Below, piece after piece: positions 17,559 through 26,459 of a stretch of DNA of 55,183 bases. Every line of letters starts with the position of its first letter. Positions within the stretch are counted from its first letter, which is position 1. The notes below the pieces were generated by a model, which was given only the letters and a program-made list of their open reading frames with translations, made no database searches and had not been told where the DNA came from. The translations under genes and the position numbers were made by a program. The stretch is taken from contig JAJDCQ010000240.1 of the NCBI GenBank assembly GCA_029260755.1, positions 1 to 55,183 on the forward strand, read 5' to 3'. The DNA comes from Planctomycetota bacterium. GTDB lineage: Bacteria > Planctomycetota > J058 > JAJDCQ01.

Positions 17559-17809
17559 GCGAGCGTGCGCCGATGCGTATCACGCTCGACGACGAGCGCC
17601 GCCCGCTCCTGCTCCGGGCCGTGAAGGCGTTCTACCGCGACGAGCTCGACGAGGACCTCTCCGACTTCCGCGCCGAGAAACTGCTCGACTTCTTCGTCGC
17701 CACCCTCGGTCCGCCGGTCTACAACCAGGCGATCCGCGACGCCCACCGCTTCATGACCGAGAAGCTCGCCGACCTCGAGGGGGACTTCTGGGAGCCAGAG
17801 CCGGAGTAG
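17555..17809 (+). CDS. DUF2164 family protein
   Basis: An 84-residue cytoplasmic protein matching the DUF2164 pattern: ITLDDE near the start, a KAFYRDELDEDLSDFRAE helix, LLDFFVATLGPPVYNQAIRDA, and an acidic C-terminus. The molecular function of the family is unknown. The GTG at 17555 overlaps the TGA of the preceding gene in a 4-bp GTGA. An in-frame ATG at 17573 (MRITLDDE) matches the usual family N-terminus better and may be the real start. After it comes a gene-free stretch of 333 bp occupied by the inverted-repeat element at 17843-18136. Confidence 0.85.
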   Translation: MSERAPMRITLDDERRPLLLRAVKAFYRDELDEDLSDFRAEKLLDFFVATLGPPVYNQAIRDAHRFMTEKLADLEGDFWEPEPE

Positions 17810-17842
17810 TCGTCGGCTGGCTGGCTGTGGGCTGGCAGCGGG

Positions 17843-18136
17843 CTCGCCTTCGGCGAGCGGGATGTCACCACGGAGACACGGAGGACACGGAGGATTCACG
17901 GAGAAGACGCGAGGAGCTCGTGACGGACTGACGCGCCCGTCCGTCCGCCCTCCGTCCGTCCGCCTGCCCTCTTCGACGGAGATCAGGCGCACCCCAAGCT
18001 CCTCCGTGCCTCCGTGGTTCCATCCTCGTGGCGAAGCGACAAAAGACACTAACCCAGTGCGCGCTGCCCGCTCTTCTCTCCGTGAGTCCTCCGTGTCCTC
18101 CGTGTCTCCGTGGTGACATCGTTCGCCGAAGGCGAA
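17843..18136. repeat. 294-bp CACGGAG inverted-repeat element (copy 2)
   Basis: Two 44-bp arms, 17861-17904 and 18077-18120, are inverted copies with a single mismatch. Each is built of CACGGAG-type units beginning GATGTCACCACGGAG. Outside the arms are two small perfect hairpins (CTCGCC-TTC-GGCGAG at 17843-17857 and TTCGCC-GAA-GGCGAA at 18122-18136). The interior contains CTCCGTGCCTCCGTGGTT and CCATC (18003-18025), identical in inverted form to 44-66 and in direct form to 32758-32780. The element therefore looks like two nested copies of the family. No protein is encoded. It lies between the DUF2164 gene and the convergent amidohydrolase gene. Confidence 0.8.
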
Positions 18137-18142
18137 AGAGAG

Positions 18143-19873
18143 TCACTTCGAGCCCACACGCAGCAGCCGCCCGAAGCGTCGCGTTCCGAGCTCCGGGTCG
18201 AAGCCGGCCTCGTCGCCGTAGGCCTCCCGCCCTCCGATCAGGACGTGACGGACCACGCCCGGGCTCTCGCGGACGAGGCGCATCGCGCCGTCCATGAACG
18301 GCGGGCGTTGCTCGACCGGCCCGGCGGCGTCGTCGAGGCGATCGAGCGCGTCGGGGTCGAGGACGACGAGGTCGGCCGGGTCGCCCGGCTCGATCCGCCC
18401 CGCCGGCAGTCCGAGCCAGTCGGCCGGCTCGCGGGTCAGCCGGGCGACGGCTCGCCCGACGCTCATCACGCTCGGGTCGCGGCGCACCTCCAGGAGCATC
18501 CGGAGCGGTCCATCCTGAAAGGCGATGTTCCGCGCGTGAGCGCCCGAGTCGAGGAAGCCGGGCAGGGTGGCCGGGTGCGCGAGGAGGTGCCGGCGCGGGC
18601 CGGGCCGACCGTTGGCGACGTCGGTGACCCACCGGACCCCGTCGCCGTGCTCGACGATGAGATCCATGAACAGCTCGAGCGGGTCGCGGTCGAGGTCGCC
18701 GGCGACCTCGGCGAAGCTCCGGTCGCTCCAGCCCGGGCGGCCCGGCGCCGAGAGGATTCGCATCCGGTCGAACCGGCGATGGAAGACGCCGTCCCGGCCG
18801 TTCCAGTCGCGCCGGAACCGGCGGCGATAGCGCCGGGAGGCGAAGAGGCGGCGGCGCCCGTCCTCGTCGCACGACATGGCCTCCACCCCGGTCGGGAACT
18901 CCTCGAAGACCGGGTTGTGGGCGCCATCGCTGTAGATCCGGAACGGAGCCGGCAGCGCCTGGAAGCGGACGTCCGCGCCGAGCGCCCGGTTGCTCGCCGT
19001 CGCGAGCAGGGTGAGGAAGCGGTAGGCCCCGGGGAAGCCATCGACGTCGAGGGCGGCGACGATCGTCGTCTTGAGGGCGCGCCGTACGTGCAACCCCGCG
19101 GAGAGCCCGACGAGGGTGAGGATGCTGCGGCGCTCGACGGCGCTCGGCGTCGCCTGGAGCACCCGCCCCCGCCGCCGGACCACGTCGGCCAGGCGAGCGC
19201 GCTCGGCCGGGTGGGCGCGCTGACTCGGAACCGAGACTCCCCCGTGGCGCGGGCCGTCCATCCGGTGCCACGGGAGCATGTCGATCGAGAGGCCGACGTA
19301 GCCCGCGTCCATCGCCTCGGCGACGATCCGCTCCATCCGCCGGAGCTCCGGGCGCGTCGCGCGCGGCGCCCGCAGCGAGCGAGCGAGGCCCATCGTCGCC
19401 ATCCGGACGTTGCTGTGGCCAAGGAGGCTCGCCACGTTCGGGCCCATCGCGACGTCGCGCTCGAGGTGATCGTAGTAGCCGGCCGCCGAGCGCCAGTCGA
19501 CGCGCTCGAGCCACCGCCGCATCACCTCGCGGGGCAGGTTCTCGACGCGGGTGAATATGTCGAGGAGGTCGTCGGGCTCGCCGAGGGCGAGCGAGAGCGA
19601 GCAGTTGCCCATGAGGACGGTCGTCACTCCGTGGCGAACGCTCTCGTGCAGGCCGGGGCTCGCCTCGAGCTCCGCATCGTAGTGGGTGTGGATGTCGAGG
19701 AACCCCGGCGTGACCCAGCGGTCGCGGGCGTCGATCTCGCGCCGGGCGGGGCCGTCGATGCGCGCGCCGCGGGCGGCCACCCGGCCGCCGCGAACGGCCA
19801 CGTCCTCCACGCGCGGCGCATCGCCGGACCCATCGAAGACGAGGCCGCCCCGGATCACGACGTCGAGGTCCAT
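18143..19873 (-). CDS. D-aminoacylase / N-acyl-D-amino-acid deacylase-like amidohydrolase
   Basis: A 576-residue amidohydrolase-superfamily enzyme of the D-aminoacylase group, predicted to hydrolyse N-acyl-D-amino acids or related amides. N-terminal composite beta strands (VVIRGGLVFDG) lead into the metal motif GFLDIHTHYD. GVTTVLMGNCSLSLA, LGHSNVRMATMG and GYVGLSIDML follow in the positions expected for D-aminoacylases. A large insert lies in the middle. The C-terminus returns to the composite domain (IEPGDPADLVVLDPD, VRHVLIGGREAYG). The ATG at 19873 begins the first strand. The gene is divergent from the PAP2 gene with 43 bp between starts. Substrate specificity is not readable. Confidence 0.85.
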   Translation of the reverse strand: MDLDVVIRGGLVFDGSGDAPRVEDVAVRGGRVAARGARIDGPARREIDARDRWVTPGFLDIHTHYDAELEASPGLHESVRHGVTTVLMGNCSLSLALGEPDDLLDIFTRVENLPREVMRRWLERVDWRSAAGYYDHLERDVAMGPNVASLLGHSNVRMATMGLARSLRAPRATRPELRRMERIVAEAMDAGYVGLSIDMLPWHRMDGPRHGGVSVPSQRAHPAERARLADVVRRRGRVLQATPSAVERRSILTLVGLSAGLHVRRALKTTIVAALDVDGFPGAYRFLTLLATASNRALGADVRFQALPAPFRIYSDGAHNPVFEEFPTGVEAMSCDEDGRRRLFASRRYRRRFRRDWNGRDGVFHRRFDRMRILSAPGRPGWSDRSFAEVAGDLDRDPLELFMDLIVEHGDGVRWVTDVANGRPGPRRHLLAHPATLPGFLDSGAHARNIAFQDGPLRMLLEVRRDPSVMSVGRAVARLTREPADWLGLPAGRIEPGDPADLVVLDPDALDRLDDAAGPVEQRPPFMDGAMRLVRESPGVVRHVLIGGREAYGDEAGFDPELGTRRFGRLLRVGSK

Positions 19874-19916
19874 GGGTGTATGATGGCGCCCGGGGCCCCC
19901 CGGAGCCAACCGCGCC

Positions 19917-20663
19917 GTGCCATCGCCCGAGAGAGCGCCGACCGACGCGCCGCTGCCGCGGCGCGCGATCTACCTCGTCGCCTGCGTCGCGATCATGGGC
20001 ATCTACTTCGCGACGAACCGCCTCACAGCCGGGCTGGAGGCGTTCCATCCCGAGACGGCCCTCGACCGGCTCATCCCGTTCGCGCCTGCGTGGGAGCACA
20101 TCTACGTCTCGCTCTGGGTGTTCATGGTGCTGCCGCACGTCGTCATCCGGCACGAGGGGTATCTCCGGCGCTGGGTGCTCGCGTTCGGCGTCACCCAGCT
20201 CGTCGCGGCCGCTCTCTTCGTCGCGCTGCCCGTTCGCATGATGCGCCCCGAGGGGTTCGCCCTCGACTCGTTCGGCGCGTGGATCACCGCCCTCAACTAC
20301 GGCATCGACGAGCCATCGAACGCCTTCCCCTCGCTCCACGTCGCCAACGCCGTCCTCGCAGCGCTCGTCGCGCTCCGGGTCGACCGGGCCGTCGGGTCGA
20401 TCGCGCTGGTCGTCGCCGCGCTCGTCGCCGTGTCGACGTTCTTCGTCAAGCAGCACTACGTGATCGACGTGGCCGGCGGGCTCGTCCTGGCGGGCGCCGT
20501 CTACCTGGGGATCGTCCGCCCCTACGACCTCGAGGCCGTGGCCGAGGACGAGCGCCGCCTCTCGCGGGCCGCCTCGCTCGGGCTCGTCGCCGTCCACGGG
20601 GTCGCGGTGGCCGGCGCCTTCGCCCTCTACCTGAGCGGGAGGCCGCCGCCGTTCGCGGGCTAG
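19917..20663 (+). CDS. PAP2 superfamily membrane phosphatase / phosphotransferase
   Basis: A 248-residue integral membrane protein with about six hydrophobic helices. Two PAP2 signatures are visible: FPSLHVANAV (the PSGH-type motif, with Leu for Gly) and VKQHYVIDVAGG (the His/Asp motif). The KQHYxxD form is typical of the inositol-phosphotransferase-like PAP2_3 subgroup rather than of classical phosphatidate phosphatases. It probably acts on lipid phosphates at the outer membrane face. The start is GTG at 19917. A TATGAT box at 19879-19884 could be its -10 element. It converges on the WD40 kinase gene with a 10-bp gap. Confidence 0.82.
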   Translation: MPSPERAPTDAPLPRRAIYLVACVAIMGIYFATNRLTAGLEAFHPETALDRLIPFAPAWEHIYVSLWVFMVLPHVVIRHEGYLRRWVLAFGVTQLVAAALFVALPVRMMRPEGFALDSFGAWITALNYGIDEPSNAFPSLHVANAVLAALVALRVDRAVGSIALVVAALVAVSTFFVKQHYVIDVAGGLVLAGAVYLGIVRPYDLEAVAEDERRLSRAASLGLVAVHGVAVAGAFALYLSGRPPPFAG

Positions 20664-20673
20664 AGGCCCGGCG

Positions 20674-23661
20674 TCAGTCGACGCGGAGGAGCCGGATCGA
20701 GCCGTCGGCGCCCGCGACGGCGAGCGCCTCGCCCTTCGGATCGAACGCGACGACGGTGCCCATGCCTGCCACCGTCGCGAGGAGCGCGCCGTCCTTCGGC
20801 GCCCAGAGCCGGACCGCGCCGTCCTCACTCGAGATGGCGAGCACCCCGCCGTCGGGGCTCCACGCGACGCCCCTGATCGGCTTCGCGCCGGGCGCGACGA
20901 GCATCCGGAGCGGGGTCGTCGTGCCCTCCGGCACGAGGATGCCCTTCGCCTCCCGCACCACGACCCGCAGCCCGTCCCGGTCGTGCGCGACGAGGTGCAC
21001 GGGGCGCGCCTTCCGCTTCGTGCCGCGAACGAGCGTGCTCGTCTCGGCGTCGAAGACCCGGACGAGGCCGTCCTGGTAGCCGACGACGATGCGACGGCCG
21101 TCGGGGCTCCAGGAGACGGCGGACGCGCCGGCGTCCGTGCTCGCCGCGATCGTCGTCGCCTCCTCGCCCCGGACGGGCCAGATGCGCACCTGCTCGACGC
21201 CGCAGGCGGCCGCGATCCGCTCGCCGTCCGGGCTGACGGCGAGCGCGGTGATCGCCTTGGTGCTGGCCGGGATCGTCCGTCGGGGTCGACGCGTTCCGGC
21301 TGACCAGATGCGCAGGTCGCCGCGATCGCTCCCGGTCACGAACCGCTCCCCCTCGATCGGCGCGATCGCCGTCACCGGTCCGGGGTGGGGCTCGTCGAGG
21401 ACGCGGCGCGGCCGAAGGCGCCCCTTGCTGGAGACGCTCCAGACGACGACGTGGCCGTCGGCGTGCCCGCTCGCGAGATGGCGGCCCCACCACGCCAGCG
21501 CGGTGACGGCGCCCACGCCGTCGGGCATCGCGACCGGCTCCTGCGGCGTCGCGGGGACGCGCAGGTCGCCGTGCCGCTCGGGATCGAACCCTGGCGGAGC
21601 CGATGGAGCCGCCCCGGCCGCGTCCGCGGCCTCGTCCGATCCGTCGCCCGGCGGCGCGCTCGGGACGACGAAGGCGGTCTCGACGCCGCCTTCGAGCCCC
21701 AGCGCCTCGGCCTCCGGGCGGAGGTGCGCGAGCTGACCGGCGTCGATCGCCTGGCGGACGAGCGGTCGCCAGTCGCGCGGGAAGATCTCGGGGTGCGAGT
21801 GATGCGGGATCACGAGCCAGATCGACGCCCGGTGACGGAGCCGCTCGGTCGGGTCCTTCGCCGGGCCGACGTCGTACCACTTCTCCAGCCAGTAGGAGGT
21901 CATCCGCGAGAACACGCCGTCGATCGGGTGCTCCTGGCGCGGTCGGGTGCCGTCGGGCCGCGGGTGCTCCGCCCGCATGATGCAGACCTCGCCCTCGACC
22001 CGCTCGAGGTGATACTGCTCGCTGATCTTCCCGTCGGCGCTGATCGACCCGAAGCCGAACGGGAAGGCCCTGGGCTCGCGCCTCATGGCCGCCTTCGCGT
22101 GCGCCACGATCGCCTCGAGGTCGGCGATGGCGACGCGCCACCGGCGCCGCTCGAGATCGAAGGGGCCGTCGGGGGCGACCGCTTCGGCGTCCGCCTTCGT
22201 CAGGATCGCGCGCGCGTCGCCCACGGTCCTCGGGAGCGCCTTCCGGATCATCGCGCGGAGCCCGGCGGCCATCGCCTCCTCCTCCGCAGGGGTCGGAGGC
22301 CGCTTCCCGGCCCGGGCGCGTGCGGCTTCGCGCTCCGCATCGGGATCGGGCTGGCGCCCGGGCGGAGCGACGGGCGGAGGAGGCGACGGCGCGTCCGGCG
22401 GCGGCTCGACGGACGCGTCACCGCGGACGACCGACCCGGGCGAGGTCTCCGGCGGGTCGGCGATCTCATCGTGGTCCCCGGGCGGGTCGCTCGCGACCTC
22501 GCGCTCGGGAGGTGCGGTCACCTCGTCCGACTTCCCCGGAGTCGCCGCCGGAGGCGCGACCTCGACGTCGGCGCCGGTGAGCGAGCCGACCTCGGGCCTC
22601 GCATCGCGGTGCGTGCTCCGGCCGAGGGCGAAGGCGACGGCGGCGACGAGGACGAGCGCCGCGGCGAGGACCGGGATCGCCGCCGGCGTCGCAAGCAGAT
22701 GCGGCGGCGCCGGAGCTGGAGCCGGCCGAGTCGCCTTCGGCAGACGTCGACTCGATCGCGCCGGCGCCGCCCGGGGAGGGCTCGCCAGGTGCTCGGCGAT
22801 CTCGACGAGCGTCGGCCGGTCGTCCCGATCGCGCGCGAGCATCCGCATGATCAGCTCGGCCTCGCGCCGCGGCACCTCGGGCCGCCGCTCGCGCACGTCG
22901 AGCGGGCGGGCGCTGAGGACCGCGACGGCCATCTCGACCGATGGGAGCTGTCCGTGAGGCGGGATCCCGGAGGCGAGCTCGTACCAGACGGCGCCGAGCG
23001 AGTAGATGTCGGTGCGCGGGTCGACCTCCTCGCCGCGGAGCTGCTCGGGCGAGACGTAGGCCACCGTCCCGACGCCGGTGCCGGTCTGGGTGAGGCGCGC
23101 CTCGCCGTCGTCGGCCTCGCGGGCAAGGTCGAAGTCGGCCAGCGAGATCTCGCCCGTCGACGCGCAGAGGACGTTGCTCGGCTTGAGGTCGCGGTGAAGG
23201 ATCCCCCGCTCGTGGAGATAGCCGAGAGCCGAGACGAGCGACCCGACCCACCGGCGCGCGTCGGTGAGGTCGCAGCCCGACCGGTTCCCGTCGGGAGCAC
23301 AAGGGATCCGGGCGTCGAGGGCGCCGCCATCGACGTAGCTCATCGCTATGTACGGGCGCGCGTCGACCGACCCGCCCCCGAGGATCCGAACGATGTTCGG
23401 ATGCGTGAGCTGCGCCGCGACCCGACACCCTCGCTGGAACCGCTCGTACGCCGATCCCGACACGTCCACGCGGGTGAAGATCTTGATGGCGACCGGCTCG
23501 CCGGACTCGCGATGCCGCGCCAGGTAGACCGAGCCGAAGCCGCCCGACCCGAGGGGGCACTCGATCGTCCACGGGCCGACCTCGCGTCCGACCACCGGAT
23601 CGCCGCCCGCCGCGGCGAGTCGGAGCGCATCGAGGTTCGGATCGCTGGCCTGGGACTCCAC
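20674..23661 (-). CDS. Transmembrane Ser/Thr protein kinase with WD40 propeller
   Basis: About 995 residues. An N-terminal Hanks kinase (about 28-285) has P-loop GSGGFGSV, VAIK lysine, HRDLKPSN catalytic loop, DFD in place of DFG, and VSPEQ. A proline/alanine-rich linker follows, then one transmembrane helix (about 320-345) and an acidic, proline-rich stretch. A domain at about 475-650 contains VEGEVCIM and WLVIPHHSHPE, and a C-terminal WD40 propeller spans about 690-995. The GE-C/PHH domain recurs in the membrane protein at 26460. Start codons are uncertain: GTG at 23661 is used, but GTG 23682 and TTG 23691 are in frame and none has a Shine-Dalgarno. The UDG-like gene lies 48 bp upstream on the same strand. 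Confidence 0.9.
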   Translation of the reverse strand: MESQASDPNLDALRLAAAGGDPVVGREVGPWTIECPLGSGGFGSVYLARHRESGEPVAIKIFTRVDVSGSAYERFQRGCRVAAQLTHPNIVRILGGGSVDARPYIAMSYVDGGALDARIPCAPDGNRSGCDLTDARRWVGSLVSALGYLHERGILHRDLKPSNVLCASTGEISLADFDLAREADDGEARLTQTGTGVGTVAYVSPEQLRGEEVDPRTDIYSLGAVWYELASGIPPHGQLPSVEMAVAVLSARPLDVRERRPEVPRREAELIMRMLARDRDDRPTLVEIAEHLASPPRAAPARSSRRLPKATRPAPAPAPPHLLATPAAIPVLAAALVLVAAVAFALGRSTHRDARPEVGSLTGADVEVAPPAATPGKSDEVTAPPEREVASDPPGDHDEIADPPETSPGSVVRGDASVEPPPDAPSPPPPVAPPGRQPDPDAEREAARARAGKRPPTPAEEEAMAAGLRAMIRKALPRTVGDARAILTKADAEAVAPDGPFDLERRRWRVAIADLEAIVAHAKAAMRREPRAFPFGFGSISADGKISEQYHLERVEGEVCIMRAEHPRPDGTRPRQEHPIDGVFSRMTSYWLEKWYDVGPAKDPTERLRHRASIWLVIPHHSHPEIFPRDWRPLVRQAIDAGQLAHLRPEAEALGLEGGVETAFVVPSAPPGDGSDEAADAAGAAPSAPPGFDPERHGDLRVPATPQEPVAMPDGVGAVTALAWWGRHLASGHADGHVVVWSVSSKGRLRPRRVLDEPHPGPVTAIAPIEGERFVTGSDRGDLRIWSAGTRRPRRTIPASTKAITALAVSPDGERIAAACGVEQVRIWPVRGEEATTIAASTDAGASAVSWSPDGRRIVVGYQDGLVRVFDAETSTLVRGTKRKARPVHLVAHDRDGLRVVVREAKGILVPEGTTTPLRMLVAPGAKPIRGVAWSPDGGVLAISSEDGAVRLWAPKDGALLATVAGMGTVVAFDPKGEALAVAGADGSIRLLRVD

Positions 23662-23709
23662 GTGCCTGTGATGGCAGGTCACGCGCCGCAATTCAAGGCG
23701 GGAGGGAGG

Positions 23710-25422
23710 TTAGCGACGCCGCGACGGCGGAGCCTCCCGGATCACCCAGTTCGGCGTGTCGTTCGGACGCTCGGGGTCGCGACCGGTGACGGTGATCCAC
23801 CGCATCTCCTCGCCCGGGAGCCGGAACTCGAGGTTCAGGCGACCGCGACGCTTGACCGGGTTGTTGTGCCGGCCGCGGCCCTTGTTCCGACCCCAGCTGT
23901 CGTCGCCGATGAACGGGTAGTCGTGGGCGTCCTCGGGGAGGTCGACCGGCGGGATCCGGACGTAGTCGATCTCGCTGAAGGTGAAGCCGTAGTTCGGCCG
24001 GTCGAGGAGCGCCTCGTCGTCCGGCGTCACCACCTCGCGGAGCCCGTTGACCGCGGCGCCCCACTCCTTCGCGAGCTTCTCGGAGCTCGCCGCGCCCCGG
24101 GCAGAGCTCGGGTGCGGGCCGTAGAAGACGGCGACCTCGTCACGGACGTCGCCGAGGCCGCGCTCGATCCGCGACTCGTTCCACATGTCGAAGGCCTTCT
24201 CCGACTGACGCCCGAAGAGCATGACGCCCTGGAGCTCGTTGCGGTCGTAGATCATGTCGTAGAACGCGTTCCGCCACTGCAGCTGCTCCGGCTTCGCGCT
24301 GAAGAGGGTCCGGCCAATGCTCACCCGCGACGGGCGGGTCGGGTAGGTGAAGGCGTTCACGAGGATGTAGGAGGTCTTCAGGCCGATCTTGGTGATGAAG
24401 CCCTGGACGCGCTGGCCGGCGTCGCCGACGAGGCTCCGGCGGACCATCGGCATGCTCTCGGTCGGGCCGGGGTCGCTGGCGATGCACCAGAGGCGCGCGC
24501 TGTCGTCGGTGCGGCCGCGGTAGAAGACCGGACCCCAGTCGTCCCAGAAGACGTTGTTGAACTCGCCCTCGGTGGGATACGCGGGGGCGTTCTCCATGTG
24601 CTCGCGGTAGGGCGAGCCGGCCGAGTCGGACGAGCTCGCGTTCTCGGCCGGGATCAGGATCCGACGCTCGAGCTTGAACTCGTTCTCGGTGCCGTCGGGG
24701 TCGACCTTCACCCCGTGCCACGACCGTGAGTTGATCCCGGTGAGCGACAGGACGGGCTTGCTCTCGGAGCTCTCGTCCTCGTCCTCGTCGCGCCCGAGGC
24801 GATCGCTGTCGTCGCCGTCGAAGAGGCGGGCGAGTGAGTCGGCGACGCCGTCCTCGCCGCGGCTGCCCTCGGCGCCGGCCACGACGATGTCGAGGAGAGG
24901 CCCCTTGAAGGTGTCGTCGTCCGCTTCGTCGCGTCGGAGGACGTACCGTTCGTCGCCGAGGTAGACGATGATCTCGAGCTCCGAGCGGCCGAGGTAGATG
25001 TCGACGTGTCTCCCGCCGAGGCCCGAACCGCCGCCGCCGACGACGACCTCGACCCGTCCGAGGCCCTCGCGGAGACGCTCGAGCGTCCGCGGGCCGACGC
25101 CCCAGACCGCGTCGACCTCGGCGATGTCGGCGAACGGCCGCGAGGCGAGGACGAGCGCCGCGCGGAAGCTCCCGATCCCGGTCGCCTCGTTGATCGACGC
25201 GATCGTCGCGCTCGAGGCATTGAGGGCGGAGACGACCCTCGCGTCATCGAAGCGCACCTCGACCTCGCCGCCTCCGGACGACTCCTCATCGGAGCCGTCG
25301 TCGACCACCTCGAAGTGGCCCGTCAGGAACGGAGGCGAAGCGACTCCAGCCTGGGCGACGATCGGGCTGACGAGCATCCCGAGCGCGATCAGCGCGATGG
25401 GCAGGACGAGCTTGCGCTTCAT
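23710..25422 (-). CDS. Exported uracil-DNA-glycosylase-superfamily-like protein with helix-hairpin-helix segment
   Basis: A 570-residue protein with a clear signal peptide (MKRKLVLPIALIALGMLVSP then VAQAG). Residues about 80-120 form a helix-hairpin-helix-like segment (INEATGIG and EVDAVWGVGPRTLERL), as in DNA-binding ComEA-type domains. After a Gly-rich and acidic middle part, residues about 290-460 match UDG-superfamily motifs in order: ASDPGPTES (motif 1), RRSLVGDAGQ, GFITKIGL, YILVNAFTYP, and YGPHPSSAR (the HPS motif). The C-terminal 110 residues are unassigned. UDGs excise uracil from DNA inside cells, so an exported version is unexpected; activity on imported or environmental DNA is only inference. 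The ATG at 25422 has AGGAGA 5 nt upstream. The frame stays open beyond, but antisense to the next gene. The 240-bp divergent gap (25423-25662) shows little else. Confidence 0.7.
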   Translation of the reverse strand: MKRKLVLPIALIALGMLVSPIVAQAGVASPPFLTGHFEVVDDGSDEESSGGGEVEVRFDDARVVSALNASSATIASINEATGIGSFRAALVLASRPFADIAEVDAVWGVGPRTLERLREGLGRVEVVVGGGGSGLGGRHVDIYLGRSELEIIVYLGDERYVLRRDEADDDTFKGPLLDIVVAGAEGSRGEDGVADSLARLFDGDDSDRLGRDEDEDESSESKPVLSLTGINSRSWHGVKVDPDGTENEFKLERRILIPAENASSSDSAGSPYREHMENAPAYPTEGEFNNVFWDDWGPVFYRGRTDDSARLWCIASDPGPTESMPMVRRSLVGDAGQRVQGFITKIGLKTSYILVNAFTYPTRPSRVSIGRTLFSAKPEQLQWRNAFYDMIYDRNELQGVMLFGRQSEKAFDMWNESRIERGLGDVRDEVAVFYGPHPSSARGAASSEKLAKEWGAAVNGLREVVTPDDEALLDRPNYGFTFSEIDYVRIPPVDLPEDAHDYPFIGDDSWGRNKGRGRHNNPVKRRGRLNLEFRLPGEEMRWITVTGRDPERPNDTPNWVIREAPPSRRR

Positions 25423-25662
25423 GGCGGTCTCCTGGGTGGCGATCGTGCGGTGCGTCGTCGCACGGGGCCTTGTCTTCAGTGTTTCGTCGGTCGATCGACG
25501 GCGTCGCAATCGTCGGGCCAACGACGTAACTCCCTGATCGACCGCCCCGCCGGCCGTCCATACGACCCGGCGAAACCGTAATTTCTCGCGTCTTCCTTCC
25601 GATGCGACGCACCTGAGCCGACCTCGGCGCGAGGCTCGTCGTAGAATGGTCCCATCAGGCCG

Positions 25663-26409
25663 ATGACGGAGATGACCGACGACGAGGATCGAGCTCCCCC
25701 ACGCCGCTGGCGGCGGCTGGCGGGAGGTCTGGCCGCCGTCGCGATCGTCGCCCTGCTGGTTGCCAGCCCGGCCCGGGCGTGGGTCGAGCCGTTCCTGGTC
25801 TGGGTCGGCGAGCTCGGGCCCTGGGGGCCGGTGCTCCTCGCCGCGGCCTACATCCCCGCGACGCTCCTCTTCGTTCCCGGCGCGGCGCTCACAGTCGGCG
25901 CGGGCGCGCTCTTCGGGCTCGGCGTCGGGACGGTGACCGTCTCGATCGGCAGCACGGCCGGCTCGACGATGGCCTTCCTGATCGGTCGGTACGCCGTCCG
26001 CGCCCGGATCGCGCAACGCGTCGAGACGAGTCCGCGTCTCCGCGCGCTCGACCGGGCCGTCGCCGAGCGCGGGTTCCGGATCGTCCTGCTCACCCGCCTC
26101 TCGCCGCTGTTCCCCTACAACCTGCTCGGCTACGTCTACGGCGCTTCGCGCGTCCGGCTCCGCGACTACGTCCTCGCGAGCTGGATCGGGATGGTGCCGG
26201 GGACGGTCGTCTACGTGGCCATCGGCCACGCCGGCCGCGAGCTCGCCACCGCCGGCGCGGCCGGGTCGACGACGCGCAGCCCGCTCGAGTGGACGCTCCT
26301 CGCCGTCGGCGTCGCGGCGACGATCGCGGTGACGGTGGTCATCGCGCGCGTCGCGCGACAGGCGCTCGAGGAGGCGACCGCGGAGGAGTCGGGACCGGCC
26401 CCAACCTGA
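25663..26409 (+). CDS. TVP38/TMEM64 family (VTT/DedA-like) membrane protein
   Basis: A 248-residue integral membrane protein of the TVP38/TMEM64 (VTT domain) group, related to DedA flippase-like proteins. After a charged cytoplasmic N-terminus and a first helix come the family motifs FVPGAALTVGAGALFG, GSTAGSTMAFLIGRY and RLSPLFPYNLLGYVYG, then SWIGMVPGTVVYVAIG. VTT proteins have been linked to lipid transport across the membrane. The role here is not specified by context. ATG at 25663 is used, with ATG 25672 as an alternative. A TAGAAT -10-like box lies at 25642-25647. It is divergent from the exported UDG-like gene and followed after 50 bp by the membrane protein at 26460. Confidence 0.87.
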   Translation: MTEMTDDEDRAPPRRWRRLAGGLAAVAIVALLVASPARAWVEPFLVWVGELGPWGPVLLAAAYIPATLLFVPGAALTVGAGALFGLGVGTVTVSIGSTAGSTMAFLIGRYAVRARIAQRVETSPRLRALDRAVAERGFRIVLLTRLSPLFPYNLLGYVYGASRVRLRDYVLASWIGMVPGTVVYVAIGHAGRELATAGAAGSTTRSPLEWTLLAVGVAATIAVTVVIARVARQALEEATAEESGPAPT

Positions 26410-26459
26410 TCGTGCGAACCGGTTGTGCCCCGATCCGGTTTCTGTCACAACGGCGAGCG

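Noticed and set aside
17861..18120. CRISPR-like array, because of repeated CACGGAG units
   Set aside because: The repeats are short, nested and inverted, with no regular spacers of 30-40 bp and no cas genes.
25423..26448. N-terminal extension of the UDG-like protein's open frame
   Set aside because: It is antisense to the VTT membrane protein and reads as Arg/Asp-rich shadow sequence. The signal peptide at 25422 with its Shine-Dalgarno marks the real start.
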